From Chitinophagaceae bacterium (lineage in GTDB: Bacteria; Bacteroidota; Bacteroidia; Chitinophagales; Chitinophagaceae), in contig JAGOUF010000192.1 of NCBI GenBank assembly GCA_018061385.1, forward strand, positions 1 through 5,560: 5,560 bases of DNA, written 5' to 3'. The notes under the pieces are model-generated. The model worked only from the letters and a program-made list of their open reading frames with translations, was not told where the DNA came from and did not search any database. Numbering within the stretch: the stretch's first letter is position 1; every line of letters starts with the position of its first letter. The position numbers and the translations under genes were made by a program. Below are positions 1 through 5,560 of this stretch, one piece after another.

Positions 1-53
1 TCGTCTACCTCTGGACGAAGTACTATCAATTTTGCCCCACTCAAATCACTGCT
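1..53 (-). other. yidC: Continuation of the yidC reading frame beyond the TAG stop
   Basis: Read in the same frame as the upstream yidC segment, these bases encode SSDLSGAKLIVLRPEVD. As I recall the family, this matches the stretch that normally follows the first core helix in Bacteroidota YidC (LTYKSYLSGAKMKVLRPE or close to it). The stop therefore replaces a tyrosine codon and there is no frameshift. The gene continues past base 1. Either this is a true nonsense mutation or the window edge carries base errors. The alignment is from memory, not from a search. Confidence 0.75.
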
Positions 54-1223
54 CTATGTTAAAGATGCAGTTACCAATCGAATAAATAATGTACGTAATA
101 GAATTACCCAACCATAGTTGCTAATAAAGCCAGCAAAAAAGTTGAATACTGGCATTATAATATATTGGTTAATTGGGCGAACAAAAGAATACATATCTCT
201 TCCTAAGTTCACAATTCTATCCATTTCTGGAGCTTGTTTCTTTAATATTTTATAATCGTTTGGACCATAATACAATTGAAATGGAATTGTTACAGTGCTT
301 GCTGCTGGCACATTTACTTGAAATGCAGCTTCGATATTTGCCAATACTTTGCTAGAATCAGATGTACTTCTTGCCCATGTAACATTACCAGTAGTAAAAT
401 TATTTTTAGCGATTAATGTAGTATTGAAAAACTGTTGTACAACGCTCATCCATTGTGTAGATTTTTCGAATTTGTGTTCAGTTTTAGTCATTATATAATC
501 AAACTCATTGTTCTCCAAAAAGCAAATATTGCTCATTTGTTGTTTTTCGTACACAGCACTACGTTCGTGTTGCATAGTTTGAGCATGCCAATTAATATTT
601 AGAGCATTGCTATTAATTAATTGCGGGGCACCGTTTAACGTAATATCCCAATTAATTAAATATTCCTGAGGTTTAATTGTGTATTTATGTTGTATGCTTT
701 TGCCTGCAGAATCTTGTAAAATATACGTTACAGCAAAAGAACCATCTGTATTTTTTTCAATAGCGGCTTCCTGAAAAAACAATTCGTTGGTAGATGTAGC
801 TACATTATTACCTGTATTTACTTTATAGCCCAATTCATCTTTTTCGCTACCCAATTTTACCAAAGAACTATCAAAAGATTTATAGTGCTTTAAATGAACA
901 TATTTAATACGGCCACCTTTATTGCTAAAAACAACTTTCATTACTTCATTCTCAACTGTATCTAATTTTTCGTTGCCCAATGCTTTTGAAAAACCACCCA
1001 CTTTGGTAATTTGATTTACAGAATCTCTTCTTACAGAATCCTGTATAGCTTTGGCCCTCATTTCTGGGGTAATTTTGGCTTCTTCTACTCTAGCAATAGA
1101 ATCTTTTACACGTTTTTCAATTTCAATAGAAGCTTGAGCCATCTTATTATTGTACCAAAAAAATCCAAAGAACAATATTCCCAATAATACAAAACCAATA
1201 ATCGTATTCTTATCCGTATTCAT
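54..1223 (-). CDS. yidC: Membrane protein insertase YidC, N-terminal part, interrupted by an in-frame stop
   Basis: YidC (Oxa1/Alb3 family) inserts and folds inner-membrane proteins, alone or with SecYEG. The 389 residues seen here begin with a membrane anchor (about 8-24, rich in Ile, Phe and Gly). A charged, probably helical linker follows (about 30-70), then the periplasmic beta-sandwich domain from about 87 to 345, with the family-like SNKGG at 100-104. The amphipathic entry and first core transmembrane helix lie at about 350-389. Arg382 aligns with the groove arginine of E. coli YidC (R366). Bacteroidota YidC is usually about 600 residues, so the rest of the insertase core is missing. 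The frame hits TAG at 54-56, but YidC-like sequence resumes immediately after it in the same frame and runs to the window edge. The ATG at 1221-1223 is chosen because it directly precedes the anchor. It has no Shine-Dalgarno sequence, as is usual in this phylum. Family identity is secure; whether the stop is real is not. Confidence 0.93.
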   Translation of the reverse strand: MNTDKNTIIGFVLLGILFFGFFWYNNKMAQASIEIEKRVKDSIARVEEAKITPEMRAKAIQDSVRRDSVNQITKVGGFSKALGNEKLDTVENEVMKVVFSNKGGRIKYVHLKHYKSFDSSLVKLGSEKDELGYKVNTGNNVATSTNELFFQEAAIEKNTDGSFAVTYILQDSAGKSIQHKYTIKPQEYLINWDITLNGAPQLINSNALNINWHAQTMQHERSAVYEKQQMSNICFLENNEFDYIMTKTEHKFEKSTQWMSVVQQFFNTTLIAKNNFTTGNVTWARSTSDSSKVLANIEAAFQVNVPAASTVTIPFQLYYGPNDYKILKKQAPEMDRIVNLGRDMYSFVRPINQYIIMPVFNFFAGFISNYGWVILLRTLFIRLVTASLT

Positions 1224-1244
1224 ACCAAATTTTAATTAAGGGGG

Positions 1245-1252
1245 CAAAGGTA
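1245..1252 (-). promoter_or_regulatory. Candidate -7 element of the yidC promoter
   Basis: On the minus strand this reads TACCTTTG followed by CCCCC, a full match to the Bacteroidota TAnnTTTG element with the pyrimidine-rich run often seen after it. Transcription would start near 1238 and give a leader of about 15 nt before the yidC ATG. No TTG -33 element lies 17-23 bases upstream, so the call rests on one box plus its position. Confidence 0.5.
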
Positions 1253-1468
1253 GGGAACGAGTACTTATTGTGGCATATAGATTTTAATGTATTATTTAGC
1301 TGTTTTATGTTGAATTATAGCAAAAAAATCATTCAGCTAATTACTTTCAATTGGGTATTTGGTATTGTTTCAAAAATTCTTTGAATTGTAGTAATCCTTT
1401 AGTTAAAGCTTGAAATAAAATTTTATACTTTTTTGTACTAAAACCAAATTATTTTATTAATAGATTAG
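1253..1468. other. Gene-free A/T-rich divergent intergenic region
   Basis: No convincing coding frame or RNA gene is visible between the two divergent promoter candidates. The stretch contains a dyad TTCAAA-N5-TTTGAA at 1369-1385 and a 12-bp palindrome ATAAAATTTTAT at 1415-1426. Either could be a protein-binding site, but both are A/T-rich and may be chance. The region separates yidC from the RRM gene. Confidence 0.6.
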
Positions 1469-1496
1469 TTGATGTGGCATTTTAGCACTACATTTG
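1469..1496 (+). promoter_or_regulatory. Bacteroidota-type promoter for the RRM gene
   Basis: TTG at 1469-1471 is followed after 17 bases by TACATTTG at 1489-1496. Both boxes match the TTG / TAnnTTTG consensus used by the primary sigma factor of this phylum, and the spacing is in the usual range. Transcription would start around 1502-1505, leaving a leader of about 125 nt before the ATG at 1629. Confidence 0.65.
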
Positions 1497-1502
1497 CATT
1501 GT

Positions 1503-1628
1503 TAATTATTGAGTTCTTCTGCATTTTGTATTTTTAATTCTCTGCTAAGCATATTTCTGCTAAAAGTTAGTTATCAATTTAATCAGCCGTTTTTCTCAAG
1601 TATTTTTTATTTTTAATTATTTAGTTAA
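1503..1628 (+). promoter_or_regulatory. Long 5' leader of the RRM gene with TCTGC repeats
   Basis: This is the predicted untranslated leader, A/T-rich and unusually long for a 99-codon gene. TCTGC occurs three times, at 1518-1522, 1541-1545 and 1556-1560. The last two are part of a perfect 8-base direct repeat, TCTGCTAA. No strong hairpin or recognised riboswitch is visible. No Shine-Dalgarno sequence precedes the ATG; the bases before it are nearly all A and T. Autoregulation by the RRM protein or temperature-dependent control is possible but only inferred. Confidence 0.4.
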
Positions 1629-1928
1629 ATGAACATTTATGTTTCAAACTTAAGCTTCAACGTTCAAGACGATGACTTAAGAGGTTTTTTTGAAGGATAC
1701 GGAGAAGTATCTTCAGCCAAGATTATTACAGACAAATTCACTAACAAAAGCCGTGGCTTTGGTTTTGTTGAAATGCCAAATGATGCAGAAGGCCAAAAAG
1801 CCATTGCAGAATTAAATGGTGGTGTTGTTGAAGGACGTAACATTAATGTTACTGAAGCTAGACCTCGTGAAGAGAAAAGCAACAACAACAACAAACGTTC
1901 TTTCAGCAATAACAACAGTCGTTGGTAG
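1629..1928 (+). CDS. Single-RRM RNA-binding protein
   Basis: This 99-residue protein is almost entirely one RNA recognition motif, which binds single-stranded RNA through a four-stranded sheet. RNP2 is IYVSNL at residues 3-8 and RNP1 is RGFGFVEM at 42-49; Tyr4, Phe44 and Phe46 are the expected base-stacking aromatics. The domain ends near residue 78 (VTEARPR). A hydrophilic tail (about 79-99) follows, rich in Asn with scattered Arg and Lys and ending in Trp. The length and layout match the small bacterial RRM proteins of Bacteroidota and cyanobacteria, implicated in post-transcriptional or cold-related regulation. The RNA target here is unknown. The gene stands alone, with its own promoter at 1469-1496 and terminator at 1952-1982, and diverges from yidC. 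The ATG places RNP2 at the normal distance from the N-terminus, so the start is well supported. Confidence 0.95.
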   Translation: MNIYVSNLSFNVQDDDLRGFFEGYGEVSSAKIITDKFTNKSRGFGFVEMPNDAEGQKAIAELNGGVVEGRNINVTEARPREEKSNNNNKRSFSNNNSRW

Positions 1929-1951
1929 TAGCATAAAGAAATCTGTTTTAC

Positions 1952-1982
1952 AAGAGGTACTCAATGAGTGCCTCTTTTTTTT
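1952..1982 (+). terminator. Intrinsic terminator of the RRM gene
   Basis: An 11-bp stem (AAGAGGTACTC at 1952-1962 pairing with GAGTGCCTCTT at 1966-1976, one T-G wobble) has a 3-nt loop, AAT. A run of eight T, 1975-1982, overlaps the end of the stem. It begins 23 bases after the TAG stop codon and is a textbook Rho-independent terminator. Confidence 0.9.
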
Positions 1983-2008
1983 GTTCTATCTTCAAAGAGT
2001 TTCTCTTT

Positions 2009-2050
2009 AAAAAAAATTGGGGTTACAAATAAATATTTGTAACCCCAATT
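2009..2050 (-). terminator. Intrinsic terminator of the beta-helix protein gene
   Basis: A perfect 16-bp inverted repeat (2015-2030 with 2035-2050) has a 4-nt loop and a GGGG/CCCC block in the stem. On the minus strand it is followed by eight T (2016 down to 2009). It begins 23 bases after the stop codon of the minus-strand gene. It lies 26 bases from the plus-strand terminator, so the two convergent genes each have their own. Confidence 0.9.
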
Positions 2051-2073
2051 AAGTAAAAGCTATTCTATTCTAA

Positions 2074-5000
2074 TTATTGTTTTATGAATTTGGTTGTAAT
2101 CATTGCATTGTTTACAGTGATGCTAACATTGTAATTTCCATGTGGCAAATTAGCAGCATTTAATTGAATGGTTTTTGAACCATTGATTAATTGTACTGAT
2201 TGCTTTGAAACTACTTTACCAGCATAATCTGTTATTTGTAAAGAGGCTGTTTCTTCTTTAGTATTGTTTACTAAAATAGTGAATACAGATTTTACAGGAT
2301 TTGGATACACAGATACTATACTTAACCCACCAGATTTAGAAGCTTTTAACAATACAATTTTGCTAAAAGTAACTTTACCATCTTTATCAACTTGTTTTAA
2401 TTGATAGTAGTTGTTTGCAGCTAAAGGCAACTCATCGGTAAATGTATATTGTAATGAATTGGAACTGTTGCCATTATTTGCTTTTGATGCAACAAATGCA
2501 AGTTTATTAAATGTAATTCCATTGTTGCTTCTTAAAATTTCAAAACCACTGTTGTTGGTTTCTGTAAGTGTTGTCCAACTTAACTGATGTACATTGTTTT
2601 TAATAGTTCCTGTAAAGTTTACCAATGCAACAGGTAATACAGTTGTAAACTCATCAGCACCAATATCAGGCGTTGAAACGCTTCTTACATTTCCATCAAA
2701 ATCGTCTGCAATTCCAATAATTTGTACCCCGCCATTTTCGGCTTGTGTGCTTACACCTGTATTAATGTGTAAAAAACTAGCATCGCTACCAGTTGTGCTT
2801 GCAAAAGGTACATTTTCAGTTTTGCTCAAAGTTTCTCTTACTCCAGCAACTACTTTATAATCTGCTAATGTTGAATAGTTGTTGCCATCGTAATAAATTA
2901 AATTCATTGTAGATGGAACACCAGCATAAAAAATATTAAAATTTGATGCTTCAGCATAATTATCAAAACCGCCAGCAGAACGTTTGTATGCAACAGTTTG
3001 TCCTAAACCAGTTGCAGTAGAAGTGTTTACAATAATGTTGTTTGACATTTCTAAAGTTGCAGTTGTTGAAATTGGACTATTTGCATGATACACCCCTGTT
3101 GTACCAAAATGTGCACCTGTTGATGTTGCATTAATATAAACTGTATTAAAAAATACATTGATGTTTGATGTTACAGAAGTTGCAGTAATATTAATACCTC
3201 TTATTACATCGTTAACATCGTTACTAGCAATGGGAGCATTTAAATCGCCAATTAAGTTGTTGGCAATTAACACAATTGCTGCAGTTGCTGCTGCAGTACC
3301 TCCAGAACTAGCAATAATGCCATTTACAGTACCAAAAATATTGGTATTGGTAAGATTGTAAATTTTATTTTTTACTATTTTAATATCGTTGGTATTGTTA
3401 AAAGTACCAGAAGTAGAAATACCATTTACAGCAAAACCGCCTGTACCAGTAAGGCTGTGTATTAAATTATTTGAAACAGTTGCATTAGAGTTGCCCAACA
3501 AGGCAATACCGAAAATTGTACCACCACCAGAAATATTAGATATTGTATTTCCACTTACTGTAGAACTTCCAGATGCACCTGCATTTTCTGTGAGTACTGT
3601 AATTGAACCTGTTTCACTTGTCCAATTGGAGAAAGTGTTGTTGTTAACCGATTTCGTAGGACCAACAATTGTACTAACTCCATCTCTACTAATCCAGCCA
3701 GCAATAATTGTTGCACCAATTACAGTAATATTTGAAAAATTATTGTTGTTATAAGTAGATAGTGACCCTATTGGTGAATTTGATGTACTTGTAAACAATG
3801 TTACAGTACCACCTGCTCCAGTTTTTGTAAATCCAGTTACAATAGAATTGTCATTTACATTTTGTATTCCACCTGCAAGTAGTGTAATGCTACTTTGCAT
3901 AAAAATAAAATTACCTGTTGTAGAAGTTGATAAGTTGGTAAAAGTATTGCCACTAATACTTACAGAATTACCTACTGCTGTATTTAAAATACCTGTAATT
4001 ACTGAAGCAGAAGGTATGGTATAAGTTAAATCGGTAAAATTATTGTTGTTAATATTGATGGATGCAGTTGCATTGGCAGTTGTTGTTTCAACAAAAATTC
4101 CTTGTAAAGTTGAGGTACTTATAGCATTACCAGATTTTAATGAAATGGTATTATTAGAAATATTGTTGGTGAAAGAACCTGTTAATGGATTAGATGGAGC
4201 TGCACAATAAATACCTCTTAAATTTCCTAGTGTAACTCCACCATCTGAACTTGTGATGGCATTGTGAGAGATACTAAAGTTTTTCGAACATCTTATCAAA
4301 ATTCCATTTACAGTTCCTGAAACATTTGCATAACCAGAAAAAGCATTGGTTGTTCCATAATTGGTAATTGTATTGGCTCCATTTGATGATCCTCCAATAA
4401 TAACACCATCATTTTCCATACCTGGTAATGTTGAACCAATTACTACAATACCAATATTTACATCGGTTATTGAATTTAAAAAAATACTCAATCCGCTATT
4501 GTTACCATCTGTAGATGTTGCAGGAGCTGCACTTGTTACTGCAGTTGCACTATGATTTGAATTGCTATAAATACCAAAAGTATTTTGATACGTTCTATCT
4601 AAATCTATGGTACAATCTCTTATAGTGACATTGTGTGCTCCATTGGTTAGAGAAGCATATAAAACTGCAACTCCCCACTCTGTCATATTGTTAGTTCCAG
4701 CATCAGTAATTGTATTTGAAGCAGACTCTGTTAATATAAAACTTTCTATGCTAATATAATCGCCACCAATTACTTTAAACAAACCATCGTTTAATGCACC
4801 AGAAGTTAAACTGCTTGAAGCAGTAATGGTATTTCCATTACCAATAATTTTTATGGTATTGGTTGCTGTGCCTTCTGCTCTTACCTCATAACCACCAGCA
4901 GGTGCAGTTTGTGGGTTTGCTGCTGTTAAAGTTATAACTACAGGACTAGTAATAGTTGCTGCATTAAGTGCAGTAATTGCTGCATCTAAACTTGCATAAG

Positions 5001-5109
5001 TTGCAGCTAACCCAGAACCACTATTGGTTGTTACTTGTGCTTGTAGGCTTAGCATAGAAAAGAATACACCTACAAATAAAATAATTTTTGAACGTAAAGC
5101 TTTGGTCAT
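2074..5109 (-). CDS. Secreted right-handed beta-helix protein with T9SS type A C-terminal sorting domain
   Basis: A 1011-residue exported protein. Residues 1-24 form a Sec signal peptide: Lys and Arg, a hydrophobic core IILFVGVFF, and likely cleavage after LQA. Residues of about 27-125 resemble the start domain common to this Bacteroidota family (ASLDAAITALN, then APAGGY). From about 130 to 780 run many short strand-turn repeats carrying asparagine ladders such as NNTIS, NNNFTDL, SGNTFTNLS and NNTFSNW, typical of a parallel beta-helix. DIGADEF lies at 815-821. LPVALVNF at 825-832 opens a fibronectin-like sandwich to about 925, with NYYQLKQVDKDGKV near its end. The last 80 or so residues are a Por-type sorting domain, with YPNP at 935-938, GNYNV, and a terminal KFIKQ. 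The T9SS would move it across the outer membrane, remove the tail, and attach it to the surface or release it. Beta-helix relatives include adhesins and polysaccharide lyases, but I see no catalytic signature, so the ligand is unknown. The start is fixed by the signal peptide. Confidence 0.92.
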   Translation of the reverse strand: MTKALRSKIILFVGVFFSMLSLQAQVTTNSGSGLAATYASLDAAITALNAATITSPVVITLTAANPQTAPAGGYEVRAEGTATNTIKIIGNGNTITASSSLTSGALNDGLFKVIGGDYISIESFILTESASNTITDAGTNNMTEWGVAVLYASLTNGAHNVTIRDCTIDLDRTYQNTFGIYSNSNHSATAVTSAAPATSTDGNNSGLSIFLNSITDVNIGIVVIGSTLPGMENDGVIIGGSSNGANTITNYGTTNAFSGYANVSGTVNGILIRCSKNFSISHNAITSSDGGVTLGNLRGIYCAAPSNPLTGSFTNNISNNTISLKSGNAISTSTLQGIFVETTTANATASININNNNFTDLTYTIPSASVITGILNTAVGNSVSISGNTFTNLSTSTTGNFIFMQSSITLLAGGIQNVNDNSIVTGFTKTGAGGTVTLFTSTSNSPIGSLSTYNNNNFSNITVIGATIIAGWISRDGVSTIVGPTKSVNNNTFSNWTSETGSITVLTENAGASGSSTVSGNTISNISGGGTIFGIALLGNSNATVSNNLIHSLTGTGGFAVNGISTSGTFNNTNDIKIVKNKIYNLTNTNIFGTVNGIIASSGGTAAATAAIVLIANNLIGDLNAPIASNDVNDVIRGINITATSVTSNINVFFNTVYINATSTGAHFGTTGVYHANSPISTTATLEMSNNIIVNTSTATGLGQTVAYKRSAGGFDNYAEASNFNIFYAGVPSTMNLIYYDGNNYSTLADYKVVAGVRETLSKTENVPFASTTGSDASFLHINTGVSTQAENGGVQIIGIADDFDGNVRSVSTPDIGADEFTTVLPVALVNFTGTIKNNVHQLSWTTLTETNNSGFEILRSNNGITFNKLAFVASKANNGNSSNSLQYTFTDELPLAANNYYQLKQVDKDGKVTFSKIVLLKASKSGGLSIVSVYPNPVKSVFTILVNNTKEETASLQITDYAGKVVSKQSVQLINGSKTIQLNAANLPHGNYNVSITVNNAMITTKFIKQ

Positions 5110-5138
5110 ATAAAATGTGTTTAGGTTAAAACAATGAT

Positions 5139-5170
5139 GAAAATTATGCTTTACAATTTAAACAAACAAA
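5139..5170 (-). promoter_or_regulatory. Candidate promoter of the beta-helix protein gene
   Basis: On the minus strand TAATTTTC (5146 down to 5139) matches TAnnTTTG at all but the last base. TTTG at 5170-5167 lies 20 bases upstream; a second TTTG at 5166-5163 lies 16 bases upstream. Transcription would start near 5132, about 22 nt before the ATG. No Shine-Dalgarno sequence is present. The region is A/T-rich, so a chance match is possible. Confidence 0.4.
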
Positions 5171-5174
5171 TAAA

Positions 5175-5197
5175 TGCACAAAAATTCTTTTTTATGC
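5175..5197 (-). terminator. Weak candidate terminator after the DHp-only gene
   Basis: On the minus strand, GCATAAAAA and TTTTTGTGC can pair as a 9-bp stem with one T-G wobble and loop AGAA, followed by ATTTATTTG. It lies about 35 bases after the stop codon of the 5232-5546 gene. The stem is mostly A-T and the T-run is interrupted, so it may be inactive and the transcript could run into the beta-helix gene. Confidence 0.25.
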
Positions 5198-5231
5198 TGA
5201 TTTAAGCCAAATAAATGAGCAATTTTGCGTT

Positions 5232-5546
5232 TTAAGCTACAATACGATTGGCAGTTTTTACAGCTAAACAAATTTTATGGTCTAAATTATTTACAGCTTC
5301 TTCCATCATTTCCATATACTCTTTACTCACTTGATAATCTTCAGATTTGATTAAATCCATAATAGACATTACAGAACACAATGGACCTCGAAATTCATGG
5401 GCTTGTATTTGAGCAATTTCTCTCAATTTTAAATTGTTTTCTTGAACAACTTTATTCTTTATTTCCAATTGGGTTACTGTTTCTTCCAGTAAACTTTTTC
5501 CTAAATCTAACTCCATAATTGTAGCAACTTGTTTAGACAAAGCCAT
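5232..5546 (-). CDS. Histidine-kinase-like protein: coiled coil plus phosphoacceptor (DHp) helix, no ATPase domain; possibly 5'-partial
   Basis: The visible 104 residues comprise a probable coiled coil (about 18-45, with Leu, Ile and Val spaced through polar sequence) leading into a HisKA-like helix. Its H-box is HEFRGPL at 50-56, with His50 as the likely phosphoacceptor. A second helix (about 74-100) completes the hairpin, and the protein stops at Ala104. The N, G1 and G2 boxes of a HATPase domain are absent and the stop codon is close, so this is not an edge truncation on that side. Bacteroidota carry sensor-like proteins, often with PAS domains, that end in this way; they may be phosphorylated by a partner kinase or serve in dimerisation. 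The ATG at 5544-5546 is the only in-frame start visible, but the frame stays open upstream to the window edge, so an N-terminal sensor domain may lie outside. The gene reads toward the beta-helix gene, 122 bp away. Confidence 0.7.
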   Translation of the reverse strand: MALSKQVATIMELDLGKSLLEETVTQLEIKNKVVQENNLKLREIAQIQAHEFRGPLCSVMSIMDLIKSEDYQVSKEYMEMMEEAVNNLDHKICLAVKTANRIVA

Positions 5547-5560
5547 TAAACATTTTTTTT

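Noticed and set aside
173..355. Plus-strand frame of 60 codons opposite yidC
   Set aside because: It is antisense to well-recognised YidC sequence, with no start signal or family resemblance.
1415..1426. 12-bp palindrome ATAAAATTTTAT as an operator or replication site
   Set aside because: It is pure A/T in an A/T-rich spacer with no second copy or DnaA-like boxes nearby; chance is the simpler explanation.
1472..1537. 21-codon ORF with a hydrophobic product (starts MWHF)
   Set aside because: It begins upstream of the predicted -7 box of the RRM promoter and overlaps it, so its start would not be transcribed from there. No ribosome site is visible, and a chance frame in A/T-rich DNA is more likely.
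1664..1915. Minus-strand frame of 83 codons opposite the RRM gene
   Set aside because: It is the antisense shadow of a clear RRM coding sequence; the Leu runs are simply the reverse of the Asn/Lys-rich tail.
1816..2010. Plus-strand frame of 64 codons overlapping the end of the RRM gene
   Set aside because: It is out of frame with the RRM, runs through its stop and its terminator hairpin, and gives no recognisable protein.
2594..4555. Several plus-strand frames of 64-121 codons opposite the beta-helix gene
   Set aside because: The biased, repetitive composition of the real minus-strand gene (rich in Asn, Thr, Ser and Ile codons) opens antisense frames. Their products are low-complexity and hydrophobic, with no domain features.
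2074..5109. Asn-rich repeats as a DNA-level tandem repeat or CRISPR-like array
   Set aside because: The units vary in length and sequence, are similar only at protein level, and sit inside a single open frame, which fits beta-helix coils rather than DNA repeats.

Overview
The window looks like chromosome from a low-GC member of the Bacteroidota, probably near the Chitinophagales/Chitinophagaceae; that rank is inference. Four things support it. The YidC has the phylum-type N-terminus and large periplasmic domain. The large secreted protein ends in a type IX secretion (T9SS) sorting domain. The promoter candidates fit the TTG / TAnnTTTG pattern. The start codons lack a Shine-Dalgarno sequence and sit behind A/T-rich leaders.

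Layout. Bases 1-1223 (minus) hold the N-terminal two thirds of the membrane protein insertase gene yidC. Its frame is interrupted by a TAG at 54-56, yet recognisable YidC sequence continues in the same frame to the window edge. Bases 1224-1628 are a divergent, gene-free promoter region. Bases 1629-1928 (plus) encode a 99-residue single-RRM RNA-binding protein with an Asn-rich tail. It has a good promoter, a leader of about 125 nt and a strong terminator. Bases 1929-2073 separate two convergent genes and hold one intrinsic terminator for each strand. Bases 2074-5109 (minus) encode a 1011-residue exported beta-helix protein with a T9SS sorting tail. Bases 5110-5231 are a short intergenic stretch with a candidate promoter. 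Bases 5232-5546 (minus) encode the C-terminal, possibly complete, part of a histidine-kinase-like protein that has the phosphoacceptor helix but stops before any ATPase domain.

The genes do not form an obvious pathway. YidC and the RRM protein are housekeeping or regulatory genes transcribed divergently. The beta-helix protein is a cell-surface or secreted product. The DHp-only protein lies upstream of it on the same strand, but a 122-bp gap with its own promoter candidate argues against tight coupling. I see no mobile element, CRISPR array, tRNA, rRNA or defence locus. No undescribed multi-gene system is evident. The points most worth a second look are the broken yidC frame with clustered substitutions at the window edge, the ATPase-less DHp protein with an altered phosphatase motif, and the long repeat-bearing leader of the RRM gene.
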